Source: Flammula alnicola
Lineage: Eukaryota > Basidiomycota > Agaricomycetes > Agaricales > Strophariaceae
Assembly (NCBI GenBank): GCA_015499995.1
Contig: JADNRV010000093.1
Location: forward strand, 149,983 to 213,982
Reading direction: 5' to 3'
Length of the DNA stretch: 64,000 bases
Notes under the pieces: generated by a model
What the model saw: only the letters and a program-made list of their open reading frames with translations
The model's database searches: none
Told to the model about the DNA's origin: nothing
Made by a program: the position numbers and the translations under genes
Shown here: one piece after another, positions 1-11,080 of the stretch
Position numbering within the stretch: position 1 is the first letter of the stretch
Layout: the number at the start of each line of letters is the position of its first letter

Positions 1-184
1 GATTGATACAAGGAAGATATGAAAGAGAGAACTTATATCCTGCGGGTTTGAGATCCGAATCTGTGGGGATTTCTTCAAGCTCGTGATCAGTGGTTTCGAA
101 TAGAACTATTAGAAGGCAAATGTATGGCGAATTACATAAGTCTCTATAGTATTGCGATAGGAGAAATAGGAGAACTGGACCCAG

Positions 185-739
185 TTAAAAGGTTGAAACG
201 ACATCTTTGGGGAACAGTTTGTCTTGTTCATGGCTAAGTTTAATACCGCTGCCGTATGTGGCAAATGGAATGATCAAAGCATCCACAGACACGAAAGGCA
301 CCCCAGAAAATTTCTCAATAGAAGAAAGAATCCAATTCACATCTAGAAAGATGTCAAGGCGAAATGCGAGTAATGCGCAGTTGACATCCCTGCACGGAAC
401 CCATTCTATTGAAAACGTTGCCTCTGGTGGGGTGACCGAATATGAAAAGCGAGTTATGTTGCTTTCAATGCATCTATTATCAGCACAATCTAGACTCGTA
501 TACCACATGCGTCGAGCTCCGGAGTCCGACAATTCTCGGCAGCTAGCAAGTATTCCGTACCAGGCCATAACGTTGGAACTTTCTTGGTCCCCTTTTTTTC
601 GGGTCACCGTAGCTCTGGTCTCTAGATCGTGATTTCCATCCTCGAGGGCGCGGACCAGGCTCTGAACGTGAGAGATAGGCGGGATGGATAAGCTGGTCGA
701 CTCTCCCGCTGGCATTTTTTCCTTGCTACCTGCCGTCAA
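185..739 (-). CDS. hypothetical protein, possibly partial
   Basis: A 184-codon open frame with a coherent, non-repetitive amino-acid composition; no family recognised. It reads from a lysine/serine-rich start through a WYGILASCREL stretch to a hydrophobic segment (ALLAFRLDIFLDVNWIL) near residues 125-145. The true start may lie in an upstream exon. The opposite strand also carries a 141-codon frame (207-632), which I treat as its shadow. No TATA box or clear intron was identified. It could be an exon of a larger gene cut by the window edge, or a chance frame. Confidence 0.25.
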   Translation of the reverse strand: MTAGSKEKMPAGESTSLSIPPISHVQSLVRALEDGNHDLETRATVTRKKGDQESSNVMAWYGILASCRELSDSGARRMWYTSLDCADNRCIESNITRFSYSVTPPEATFSIEWVPCRDVNCALLAFRLDIFLDVNWILSSIEKFSGVPFVSVDALIIPFATYGSGIKLSHEQDKLFPKDVVSTF

Positions 740-1880
740 CGAATTCAGAGCCGTATTTTTCCCGGAAATCCAGAGCGCGGATCCGAATCTCTATCTTTTC
801 TGCATTACAATATCCCATTTATCATTCTTCTGCTGGAACGATGGGTGGTTACGTTCTCTGCCGTCACCCTGCCGAATTCAGAGTCCACCCGTATAGTACA
901 TAATCCCTACTACCGCCCACCCTTGCATATCCAGCTTAGTCTGTGATCACCCCTTAAATCATCGCAAGATGGTATTGACGACTTCTAAATGCGCAACGTC
1001 AGGTGCCTGTATGGACCTTCTGTCGCCCACTGTGCTTATCATACGCTTGATCTTCAGATCTTCGAGGTGATTTACTGCTCTCAGCAGACTCCAACATGAA
1101 ATATAATCCTAGGCGTGTTTGAGTCTACCAGTGAAACTTCATTTCGCACGATAACAAGATCGAGTATATGTACCTCATCCTCCGCCCTCGTCTCGTTAGT
1201 CGACGTCCGTATTTCCTTCCACCCTCGCGAGGGATTTCTTGATAGCGTCCATAGCCAACTTCGTGCTGCGTGGATAATTCATCGACAGCATTGGCATTGG
1301 TACTGTTATCTTCGTGCGTGCATGGGCGACTGATGATGTCGTTGGGCGACAGTCCAAGATTGATGGCTACATAGACGTCTTAAACATTCCTGCGCGGCGC
1401 TGGCGTATTTGAGGCATCACCGAGCTGAAAAACATCCGGGAGTGATCCGGGTGAAATATGCTGCTCAACGGTACGATGTCGGTGACGCTTGCAACGAGGA
1501 GGAGAGTAAGACGCGTATTCAAGTAGTATTTGCTGTTCTCCGATTTCCAGCTCGCGTCATATAACGCGAGGTGGTGTTGATGTAGCTGCTCAAGGTGGGT
1601 AAACGTCGACGGGGGGAGGCCTTACGATCGCTTGGATGAAATGTAAGATGCGTGAGAGGAGGGGAAGCGCCGAGGCAATGTTGATGCTGTGAAATGCTAT
1701 GTCTGTCAGTGTGTGCTGTGTGAAATGCTTGTGATCTTATCTTATACATTCTATGCGTCGGTAACCATCATAACGGAAACACACAGTAAATCCCTTGGAT
1801 CATGAGCGCTGTTCGAGAGGTAATGTGCTAGAAAGAAGGACGTGAGACGCCTCAGTTATCAGAAGCTGCACTTACGGTTT
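740..1880. other. gene-poor stretch
   Basis: Only short frames in all six readings and no recognisable protein motif. Nothing supported beyond the dispersed repeat that starts near its right edge. Confidence 0.5.
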
Positions 1881-2095
1881 TAAAAAAATCTCGCCTGGCA
1901 CCGTTGGAGTAGTCCGATACGGCTTGATTAATGATTCTCGGAAGCAGAGGCTCGGAGACGCATCGAGCAGGCCGTGCGGTGTCGCGTCGCACGCAATGGC
2001 AAGGAGGCAAGCAAGGATGATTCATTGACCAGAAGGTATCTGGTACAAGGGACATGCACAGCCTCGATTCTATCTAATCTAATCTAGCCGAGCGG
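1880..2095 (-). repeat. dispersed ~200-bp repeat, copy 1
   Basis: Read on the minus strand it starts with CGGCTAGATTAGATTAGATA and continues through GAGGCTGTGCATGTCCCTTG, GCCATTGCGTGCGACGCGAC, CGAGCCTCTGCTTCC and ACTCCAACGG. The same blocks in the same order occur on the plus strand at about 4140-4390 and, more diverged, at 4955-5157. It has no coding capacity and no terminal repeats that I can see. It may be SINE-like or a fragment of a larger element. Confidence 0.75.
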
Positions 2096-2939
2096 TCAAC
2101 TCGGAGCATTATTTGAGCATTATCACTCCCATCTGTATCCACGGACCACTCACGCCCACTGTGTGTGTATGCGGAACGTCCTGACATGTACGACACCATG
2201 TTCGCCCCTGTGCTCCATCGCTGGCTGGTTGGACCTGGACGTTGAACTTGGACCTGAGGCTGGTGCCGTACTCATGTCTTTCTGGTCTCGCAGTGGTATA
2301 TATCGTTTTACTCTATCATTTATTCTGCGCCGTTTTCGACGGTTATGGAAGGAGCACATAATCGGTCCTAGCATCTATGTTCGTCGCCGTCCGGGTGATG
2401 CATCTGTGAGCCGTATCATTACCCACGACTTGGACTGAAGATATTCCTCTCATGTATGCGCTGTTGGGCGGTGGATGTGCGATGAAGAGTACCAATGTCC
2501 TCCAACTATATGCGCAGCGCTCACTAACTCTAGACATTTTATCCGTCGTTGGGCGGCGCTTTCTCTCTGATTGTTTCACTATTTATTTATATGTGATTGA
2601 TTTCTGTACTGATAAACTCATAGAAGGTTATATGATAATATATCGGCCTTTATCACGCTTTACCGCAAGTCATTAACGATCTAAACGTGTGCTCTATTAA
2701 TACACCGGTGTCGTGGTCCGGTCGGTTCTTCGTAAAGTTCGCGAACTACACTCGCTGGTCATGATGCATGATCACGAGCTCGTCCGATCTCGTTGCTCGA
2801 CTCCAGAATTCTCTCAGGACATAGACAGATTCGACGAAGTTTCACCGTCGACGTTAATAACTACCTCTACGTGGGCCATGCATAGCGGTTCCTGTAGTCT
2901 CTCCGTTCCTCGTCTGCATCCTACCACCAGACAAAACAA

Positions 2940-4162
2940 ATGAAGAGATTCACGTTCTTATTTGTCGCTTTATCCTCTCTCACCAAAGCGATCCTCGCGG
3001 TTCCGTCCACAGCGAGCAGAAGTGTAGTGGGCAAGGAATGCGCTCTGCTATTCGACGGAAGAGTTCCGCAGAAAATGACCCCTGCAGATTTCGACAAGAA
3101 TACGAGTATCTTCGACCATCAGTTCGTGCATGGACAAAGTGAGTAGTACCCAGACGATGTTGACATGAAGAGTTTAACTTCATTAGATCAGACTTGGGCA
3201 GAAATTATCAAATTTCCAGTCGGGATTCCGCCTTCTATGGTGAGCAATGCTTCATCCTCTGCTGACTGCAACCTCAACTTTCTTTCGACAAGTTCGATAT
3301 TCCGAAACTGGCGAAACCCGTCGAGGTCACGATAAAGTAAACGTACATCGAGGAATCGGTACTTCCCCGCTAAAATTTTGCTTACCAGTGATCAATCCAT
3401 CTTTCTGCCTGGCGGAAATCCACCCGAACCACAGTTCGGATTCAGGCGCTCGGAGCTCATACCCGCCACGAACAATGGCAGCGACATCACTGTACAAGGC
3501 ACCACCACATTCCACTGGTCAATCCGGAATGATCCCCTACGCCCATTAAACTTCTCACATGAATATCACGTACGAGATTTTCTGTCTCCCCGAGGCACCT
3601 TGATTTATTTAAATTTACCTCACTGAATAGCCTGGATGGCACGAAACGGCTGATTTCAGCACTTCTCAGTTCACCTTCCTCACCGGAAAACCATTCAACC
3701 AATCCTTCGATCCAACAGTGCACGATCCGAAGACGCTCCGCCTTGCCGGGCTCCAAGCAAATAGCCCCGAGACGACGTTCTTCCAGACGCCTTTCGAATT
3801 TGATGTGTGGCATAACTTCGCCGTAACCGTTGGGTGGACATCCAAGTGAGCTAGCCTATTGAATTGGATTGAAATCCTTCTCTCCCTTCTCATTTACTGA
3901 GCATCGCGCTAATATCTACTTTCAAAGCGAACTTACGGTATACTACTCAAAAGGCCACGCACCACTAGAAAGGGTTGCAGGCCCATTGTCCAACGATAAT
4001 TCAGGCGGAGGACAATTCCATACAGGGGTGTTCAAGTTGCCAACGGGACCACTGGGTATCGATGTCGTTCACGAAGGGTTCCAAGAGTCTAATCTGAATG
4101 AGGGTCTTATTTTCGGTGGGATCTTCATTGAGGATAGTGCAGATGGTTGTGTCACGGTGTAG
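2940..4162 (+). CDS. secreted GH131 beta-glucanase
   Basis: Six exons (2940-3138, 3187-3239, 3293-3336, 3389-3569, 3631-3845, 3928-4162) join in phase to 308 residues. Residues 1-20 form a signal peptide (MKRFTFLFVALSSLTKAILA), so the product is extracellular. The rest matches the glycoside hydrolase family 131 catalytic module: CALLFDGRVPQKMTPADFD early, GFRRSELIPATNNG and GTTTFHWSIRNDPLRPLN in the middle, DVWHNFAVTVGWTS and GGQFHTGVFKLPTGP later, then GIDVVHEGFQESN and GGIFIEDS at the end. Known members are fungal enzymes with exo-beta-1,3/1,6- and endo-beta-1,4-glucanase activity. No carbohydrate-binding module is attached. Introns are 44-82 bases with GT-AG ends. The last codons and stop fall inside sequence similar to the dispersed repeat, so the 3' end may have been shaped by it. 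The family call is firm; substrate preference is inferred. Confidence 0.93.
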
Positions 4163-4390
4163 TAGTGAGGTCTGGCAGAGTCCTCGGCTAGATTAGATAG
4201 ATAGATTAGATAGCATCGAGGCTGTGCACGTCCCTTTGTAGACACCTTCCGCATTCGTAGATGAACCACCTTTGCTTGCCTCTTGCCATTGCGTGCGACG
4301 CGACACCGCACTGCCTGCTCGACGCGTATCCGAGCCTCTGCTATCCCGAGTCCGGTCAGATTGGACTGCTCCAACGGCTTCCCCTTCATA
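4140..4390 (+). repeat. dispersed ~200-bp repeat, copy 2
   Basis: Plus-strand copy beginning around the GH131 stop codon and ending near ACTGCTCCAACGG. It shares CTCGGCTAGATTAGATAGAT, CGAGGCTGTGCACGTCCCTT and GCCATTGCGTGCGACGCGAC with copy 1, in opposite orientation. Copies 1 and 2 therefore bracket the GH131 gene as an inverted pair. Confidence 0.75.
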
Positions 4391-4954
4391 GTTGGAGTAG
4401 CAGTTGGACCATTTGTTGGAAAGTAAGGGAACGGAAATGTCATGACTCTCGAGTTGTGATTGAATTGCGAGCTCGTTTTGTGACGCACGCACTGATTTGG
4501 GCGCATATCTGGTGCATTATGGCTGTTCCGTTCTGAAAAGGCTGCAAGCTTCGATTCACTTTGAACGAGGTAAAGGCGTCCCTAGCTCTCAAGTTATCTA
4601 TACGTACTAACCACCCCCGCGGATTCCTCACCTATCCGCCAGTCAGCAGCTACATGCCTGACAGCTGCCCCGCGCCCTGTCTATATCAACGTCCGCAACG
4701 ATGCACCGTGCCCTCGCAGGCCCTGGACGTTCAGGCTGACAATCGGCCTTGTTTCGTTAGCGCACTATCACACGAAATGGATTATCATGCGCAACAGGTC
4801 AGACTAGAGTCATTCAAAGCATGCCGCATTGCAGACAGGCGTTAGGGGAATCGTGGAGAATCGTTGGGACTCGTTTCTGTACCTGCTTTTATAAGTGCCG
4901 CATATCCGGCTTAACCACTCAATGAATAGGTGGCAGTAGCCCGTGGCTGATAGC

Positions 4955-5157
4955 GAGAGCTTGACGGTATAGCAGTGGGATCTAGCAGGTGCTCGGCTAG
5001 ATTAGATTAGATCGCATCAGTGGCAGTGGATGTTTGGAGATGCCAGCGGACTCTCCCGATATCGTTCATCCCTTTGCCCGCTACGCTATACCGCGCGGCC
5101 TGCTCTACAGCATCGGCTGCCTAGAGTCAAGCCATATTGGACTCCAACGGAAGGGTA
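4955..5157 (+). repeat. dispersed ~200-bp repeat, copy 3 (diverged)
   Basis: Same orientation as copy 2. Shared blocks are TGCTCGGCTAGATTAGATTA, ATCCCTTTGCCCGCTACG (degenerate), CGCGCGGCCTGCTC and TTGGACTCCAACGG. Upstream of the core, GACGGTATAGCAGTGGGATC parallels the GH131 stop region CACGGTGTAGTAGTGAGGTC, so the repeat unit is longer than the core. Confidence 0.6.
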
Positions 5158-5745
5158 AGCGGGCGAATTGGTGTTGCTTGCATTCTGTCCCGAAACGAAC
5201 GTATTCGCGATCTCAAGAACCTCGTCAATCTCTCAAGCAGAAGGCCGTTCGTTCAGTGGATCAAGGTTATTTTGCATATGCAAGCTTCATGTTTCGTATG
5301 TCTATTCCAAGTCTATTCTTCACTCTGGTGTACACGACACATTATCCTTCTCTGTAGTTTAATAACATGAATAAGGCGCAGCAACAGCTCGTCACCCACT
5401 CTCTCAATCGAGGCATGTCTTTTCCACCATGGCAAAACAACGCAGTCCGCTCCATGGAAAGCCTCGTAATTGGCAGTGATTGTCCTGGTTTGCAGTGGAA
5501 GTGGTAGCTCGCGAATAGGCTGTGAAAGACAATGTTGGTTTGGAGATGATCCCGACCAGGAATGTGTTGCGCACTGCATCCAGAACTTCACACCGTTGAT
5601 CCTGGGACACCCGAATCCGACATTTCCCTATAGTGAGTAAGCATTCCGTGCCTGGTCTGAGCGCTGGACCCTTCTCTTTAAGCTCGCAGTGCTAACCCCC
5701 ACGTCCTGATTTCCAGCCACGGCAGAGGCTCTGAAAATTGAAGGA
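5158..5745. other. gene-poor stretch between repeat and TIR element
   Basis: Open frames up to about 107 codons occur on both strands but overlap and show no family resemblance. No feature supported. Confidence 0.4.
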
Positions 5746-5754
5746 TAGGCAAGG

Positions 5755-7042
5755 GGTGGTTAAGAAAGTTACTTGCGCAACTAACTTATTCCTGCGACAA
5801 GTTAGCTTGTGCTAACTTTTGGCAGGCAAGTTGATTTGTCACAAGTTACAAGCTAACTTGGCGCAGCGATCATGCCCGCAACAAGTTAACTTGGCACAGC
5901 TCGCTTGCGCAGTAAGTTGGCTTGGCCCACCGGCAGCCGGCTACATGTTGCTCCTGCCTGACTGCTGCTCTTGTTGCCGTCTGCGTACCTTACTTAACAA
6001 GTACCTTGTATTAAGTTAGTAGCTACTACTATACATATAGACCATAAATATACCAAATTACATATAAAGCATTTTAAGTCACAAAGCTAACCAGGTAGCT
6101 GGTGCGTTCTTTAGAACTAACTTATAGCTTGAGCGTCTAACTAATGATCGATGGATCAGCATCATAGCGCAAATCATATTCATATATTTACATATACATA
6201 TAATTCAATTGTTAAATACAAATTATGCTATGAGGTTAGTCCGGCCGAGATATATCAATATGCAGGCTTTAAGAGAATCTCATGCACGTGAAATCAGCAG
6301 GGTATATCCCTGCCATAAAATAAGCAGTATCCCAACATCTACTACCTTTATGTATTATGCAAAAATTGTTTTCAAGCGGCGAAAAATGGTATATGTCAAT
6401 TTACCACACAATCTCCCCCTCAAGAATAATCTAAACTGGCGACAACAACCGTTACAGCCACTATGTTCATACTGTACTATATTTCCGGAGTACGATATAT
6501 ATCTTAATATGTACAGGCAACCTTTTGTAGCAATCAAGTTAGCGAAAAGAAAGTTAGCATATGTGCTCCTGCCCATACATGCTTTGTTTATTACATAACA
6601 CTTATAGAGACAGCTCTATGTAGTTCTAATTGGCTTCTACATTTACATGTAACTATTGAGTCTCTATTAAACTGAATTTTGACTAGATTAGATGAGGGTG
6701 TCTATAGATAACAATTTGACCCCCTCTTCTCCTCCACTTCAAAGCGCAGTACAGCATCTGAGGAGGATCAGATATACAAAACATTCATACATATATTTCA
6801 ATGCACCTGCTAGTATATAAATATCTGCTTGCATCTCCTGATATCCATAGGAAACGATATAACTCATTGGTACCTACGGCGCTGGGCCATTTACAGTGTA
6901 AGAGCGCCTAGCATGACAAGTTGCAAGTTAGATTGTCGTCAGCGTGGGAATAAGTTGAATATTCATCTCCTGCACCGGCATCTCGGCCACTGCAGGCCGC
7001 AAGTTAGCAAGTTGACCTGAAAAAGTAACTTTATTGACAGTC
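5755..7042. mobile_element. non-autonomous DNA transposon with 9-bp target duplication
   Basis: The direct repeat TAGGCAAGG occurs at 5746-5754 and again at 7043-7051. The enclosed 1,288 bases are AT-rich. They begin GGTGGTTAAGAAAGTTACTT and end AAAAAGTAACTTTATTGACA plus GTC, giving imperfect inverted ends that share AAGTTACTT. Many AAGTTAGCTT/CTAACTTG motifs cluster near both ends, like the subterminal transposase-binding repeats of hAT or Mutator-type elements. Interior frames (for example 6209-6598) are AT-rich and unlike any transposase. A 9-bp duplication favours a Mutator-like origin; an 8-bp (hAT) reading is also possible. Confidence 0.75.
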
Positions 7043-7410
7043 TAGGCAAGGATGTATGCACTGAAGCGTTGAGACGTTGAGCTGCGTTGTGATATGCAGA
7101 CTTCATTCTTTTGCGATGTGTATCCTTTGACTCGCTCGGCTATGGATCTGGTGGCCCTGCATCAGGAAAACTACACATTCCTTATAGGGCTTACATCACT
7201 TGAGAACACTTGAGAGCTGGCTTGGATCACTTAGCACTTGAGGTTACAACCACAAACAAAGTCTGACAACCCAAGTCAATCCAAGTGAGACCCCAAGTGC
7301 ATAAGCTGTCAGAGCTCGATCCACCATCCAAGTGAGAATTCCGACACTGAAAGAACACAAGAAATAAACGTTAAGTTCGTTGAAACTCTGCTTCACATGA
7401 CCGCGTTTCC

Positions 7411-8071
7411 TCATCGTGAAATTTTCACCGTTATCTTTTGTTTATCAACTACATCGATCCCCCTCCGCAATCCCAATTCCAATGCTTCCTCTACTGCAGC
7501 TACCGCTTCCTAGGGAACTGCACGGGTATTCTGCGGGTTTCGCGGGTTTTTTAATGTTTAGCACGTAGTATTTGTCAATACGAATTTTTTGCAATTTTTT
7601 TTATGCAAAACGGTTAAAAACTGACCAAGTTATGTATTTTTTAAGTTTGGTACTCAAAGGTTCGAAATTGATGTCACACGGGCCACGGGTAAGCGTCACG
7701 GGTGTCACAAATACCCGTGACGCTTACCCGTGGCCCGTGTGACATCAATTTCGAACCTTTGAGTACCAAACTTAAAAAATACATAACTTGGTCAGTTTTT
7801 AACCGTTTTGCATAAAAAAAATTGCAAAAAATTCGTATTGACAAATACTACGTGCTAAACATTAAAAAACCCGCGAAACCCGCAGAATACCCGTGCAGTT
7901 CCCTACCGCTTCCTGCTTTGTGAAGACTTGTGCCATCCCTTGGGTTGAATCAACCAATGCACCCTTCAATTCGGAATGGCTACTTCTAATGTCTCGGGTT
8001 TGTAGGACATTCTGAAGCTCTGACCACCCGACGAGGTGCCATCCACTTGGTTTCTGTTTTGCGCACATCAC
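7411..8071 (-). pseudogene. small unknown ORF split by the nested MITE
   Basis: Reading from 8071 the frame runs (MMCAKQKPSGWHLVGW..., ...QVFTKQEA) to the edge of the palindromic insertion at 7905. Skipping the insertion and one 8-bp target copy, the same frame continues from 7502 (VAAVEEALELGLRRGIDV...) to a stop at 7411-7413. The total of 86 codons is an exact multiple of three. Continuation across the insertion suggests a real frame interrupted by a recent insertion. Function unknown; the start may lie further upstream at an exon border. Confidence 0.4.
7511..7905. mobile_element. palindromic (foldback) hAT-type MITE
   Basis: Arms 7511-7703 and 7713-7905 are exact reverse complements over all 193 bases, separated by the 9-base loop GTCACAAAT. 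The element begins TAGGGAACTGC and ends GCAGTTCCCTA, and is flanked by the 8-bp duplication CCGCTTCC (7503-7510 and 7906-7913). An 8-bp duplication with TAGGG ends is the hAT signature. No coding capacity; it must be mobilised in trans. The lack of any mismatch between the arms implies recent insertion or ongoing homogenisation. Confidence 0.95.
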
Positions 8072-8984
8072 TAGGAATGTCGTTTCGATGGTGAGCTTGA
8101 TTTATTATCTGCAAATATCCATCTAACTCTTGCTGCTTGATAGAGGCAGGATTACATGAATACTTCCTCGGCCAGCAGGCTCTTGCGCAATGCATATTGG
8201 AGGACGGACCGATAGTCGGTGACTACTGAAGTACGGGAGAATTCGCTGGTTGAGCATCACAGGGCTGCGCCTGTCATAGTAAGCTTGGTCTGCATCTTAG
8301 CTTCGAGAGGCCGTTAGCAAGCACGTCGCCATGTCCTCGGACATCTGGTATGTTGCTTTACCTCTATTTCTAGCTGCTACTAACAAATATCTATTATATC
8401 CTGACCAGTATGCATGCTCAGAGTGTCACTGCGAGAATCTCAAAGAATTTGGTCGAACGAAGCGCGAGCAACGACAGCCACGACCCACCACGTTCTGCCC
8501 CTAGACCCCCGACAACGAACTGCCACCTGTTGTCACCCTCGATAGGCATAATCAAGCACGGCGGCGTGATGGATGTGGTGAGCAGGACAGGAATGAAGAC
8601 AATATCTCAGCGGGTGATGGTGCCTTTATTGCGGGAGGATCACAAGTACTTAGATATATTAATTGGGGATCGAGGACCAATGTGTAGTAGACAGACACTG
8701 CAATCCATTATTTTAACCCATTCATACCATTTTTACCGTGAACCGTGCACAGTTACGACCCGGAATTCAGTCTCTTATTCACTTTGAGAGTCACTTGACA
8801 GACGACTTATTCACTTGAATGCTCACTTGAGCTGACATATATAAGAGAATTCACTTGCTAAGAACGGAACCTCCTGAAACAAGTGACCATTGCTTAACTA
8901 CTTGAGCTCACTTTCGTCACTTTATTACTTGTCAAAGTGATATAAGCTGCCAAAGAGAATGTGTAGTTTTCCTGATGTGATGCA

Positions 8985-11010
8985 TCGATATCGATTTCAC
9001 AAGACAAGACCTCCTTTGTCCTGCCAACAATGTTGTCAACCCGCCCGTCTTCGAAGCCCAAACCACATCCTCGAATTCTGCTTACCCTGGATACCTCGCC
9101 CACCATGCTCTATCTTACTCTTCTTCCACCGCCCTCTTTGATTCCCTTCTGCATTGCCCGACCATCCGCTTGGCCCCACTCTCCGGCCTCTTTCTCCCTC
9201 GGGCTCATAGTGACCCGTTTGGCATGGGCACGATCCAGGGAAGAGATAATATCCCGCTAGTAGCTACCTTGGGACATCGTTCATCAGGACGCCGGATAGA
9301 CCAATGCTTCAGATGGGCTGAGAATAGAGAGGGTATATGCGGGAAGTTTGCTGGAGGAGTTGTGTGATGTCCAGTATACCCGCGGGGTGGATTAGGACCT
9401 CGGGCGTGTGCTGTGGTATGCGGTGTGGGAGAGAGTAATGGAGCATGGTCAAGCCCTGGAGGCCGGACGTCCTACTTGCAGACACCATCTCTGCTCTAAG
9501 CTTTCACTTCCCACTCGAATTATTTAGCCATGGACTATAAACTTACGCATATCTATTGCAATTTTTTCTGCTGTTCCTTGTCAAATTCATCGAGTCGAGA
9601 ATGCCGCCGTTCGACGTACAGAAAACCCGAGTTCAAACATGAATGTAAACTCTGAGTGATAAGTATTTCATGTTTCAAGATGTACACACTCAGTATGCTA
9701 GAACGCTGCTATTGACACGCAATCTGAGGAACTCGTCAAGTTCATCCATCGAAGAACATTTTCAAAGCTCTCATTCATGATTCCACTATCCCAAGCAGAC
9801 AAAATCAGCTAAGAAAGCAATCACGAGGTACTTACAGCGGGTGCGAGCTGAGTGCTGAATATTGAATCCCGATTCCAAAGACGATCCGAGGCCGACAGGA
9901 ACTCACCTTCACCTTATCCAAGGACTATAAATTACAATGTAGGAGTAGGAGAGGTCTATACTTTTGTACCAGCATATGCTTATCTAGCTTTGCAAGATAA
10001 GTATCCTCTACGCATTACAATTGCGACGCAAAGTCAAGAAAGACGAAGGAGATTCACCTGAGATTCACAGCGCACCGGGAACTTTACAGCCGGCGTGCCG
10101 ATGAACCAAGGTTAGGGTTTGGCCAGCTGTCGCCCGATTCTGTCCGATTTCTTCCTTCAGCTTCACATGTTATTCTCGGATGAGCTGTCTAAGTTCTATT
10201 CTCTTTTCTTATCTGTCAGATACTTGTACCAGATTTCGACGCTTAACCTACCTCATGTATCCTCCTCGAGCTTACACTGCCTCATGAAAAGCTTAGATCT
10301 GTTTCTATTCCCGGCTCTCTGCGACAACTTGAAGGCAATTGAGAGGAAACTGACCTACCATCTCATGCGCCTGTTTGTTCGTTCTCAAGAACGACCCTCT
10401 GGTTCCTTCTTGGTCGCCTAGATGCGGACTTCAGACTGTGTTTACTTTCATTGCGAGTCTAACCACGGCTCCTACAGTGCATATCTTCGTAGCGCTATTT
10501 CTCAGTGGCTTCACTATGAGGACGATAGGAACGGTCGACGATATCTCTAGGATTCAGGGGTGATGTGTACCGAGAAGACGGATGTTCGAAAACAACCGCA
10601 GCAACTGAGGGGTTTCTTTCGGATGCAATTGTGTGTGGCTCGTCGTACATCCGTGATATCGTCACTCGTAAGCTTTATCCGACGTATACCAGAGGTCGAC
10701 TATTGATAGAGCCCATACACTGCTAATGACTTTTTTTGTCTCAATCTTCAGCGACAAATCCGGTGATTCTTCCGTGGGTCAGTTGGCGCCTCATTTTCCC
10801 CCGAATGTCGACTGCGCTTTGGGGCAGTAATAGACGAAACCATGTGGCGCGCCCCACCATCCTTCCTTGAACGAAGATCCCGCTACCTCAGCCCAAAGGT
10901 TCGGCGAATATCAATGCTTAAACATCGGCGCAAGCGAACGCAATGGTTCGGCTCTTTTTGCCAATCACTGTAGGGAAGGTCGAGCCCTCCGTGAAATATC
11001 CGATTTTGCT
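8985..11010. other. gene-poor stretch upstream of the endoglucanase
   Basis: Short frames only, none longer than about 100 codons and none with a recognisable domain. It may hold regulatory DNA of the GH5 gene, but no specific site is supported. Confidence 0.4.
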
Positions 11011-11013
11011 TGA

Positions 11014-11019
11014 GTATAA
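11014..11019 (+). promoter_or_regulatory. candidate TATA box of the GH5 gene
   Basis: TATAAG lies 67 bases upstream of the chosen ATG (11081), in the context TTGAGTATAAGAGTGCC. The spacing fits a short 5' leader. An in-frame upstream ATG at 11027 lies between them. Confidence 0.4.
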
Positions 11020-11080
11020 GAGTGCCATGAATCGCATCTGCCAATTTCTACAAATCAGTAATCACTGCCAAGAATCGATC

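Larger units (their letters stand above)
7159..8984. mobile_element. TIR element with subterminal CACTTG motifs
   Basis: The left end GCATCAGGAAAACTACACAT at 7160 is matched in inverse at 8957-8984 (ATGTGTAGTTTTCCTGATG), with a 5-base difference at the outer tip. Inside both ends come TTACATCACTT or TTATATCACTT and then clusters of CACTTG/CAAGTG. No clear target duplication was found. It carries short frames only, including one split by the nested palindromic element at 7511-7905. Class uncertain; the subterminal motif clusters resemble hAT elements. Confidence 0.6.

Noticed and set aside
207..632. 141-codon plus-strand ORF
   Set aside because: It lies opposite a longer minus-strand frame and has no recognisable motif; treated as a shadow.
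6209..6598. 129-codon ORF in the AT-rich element
   Set aside because: Composition follows the local AT bias; no transposase or known domain.
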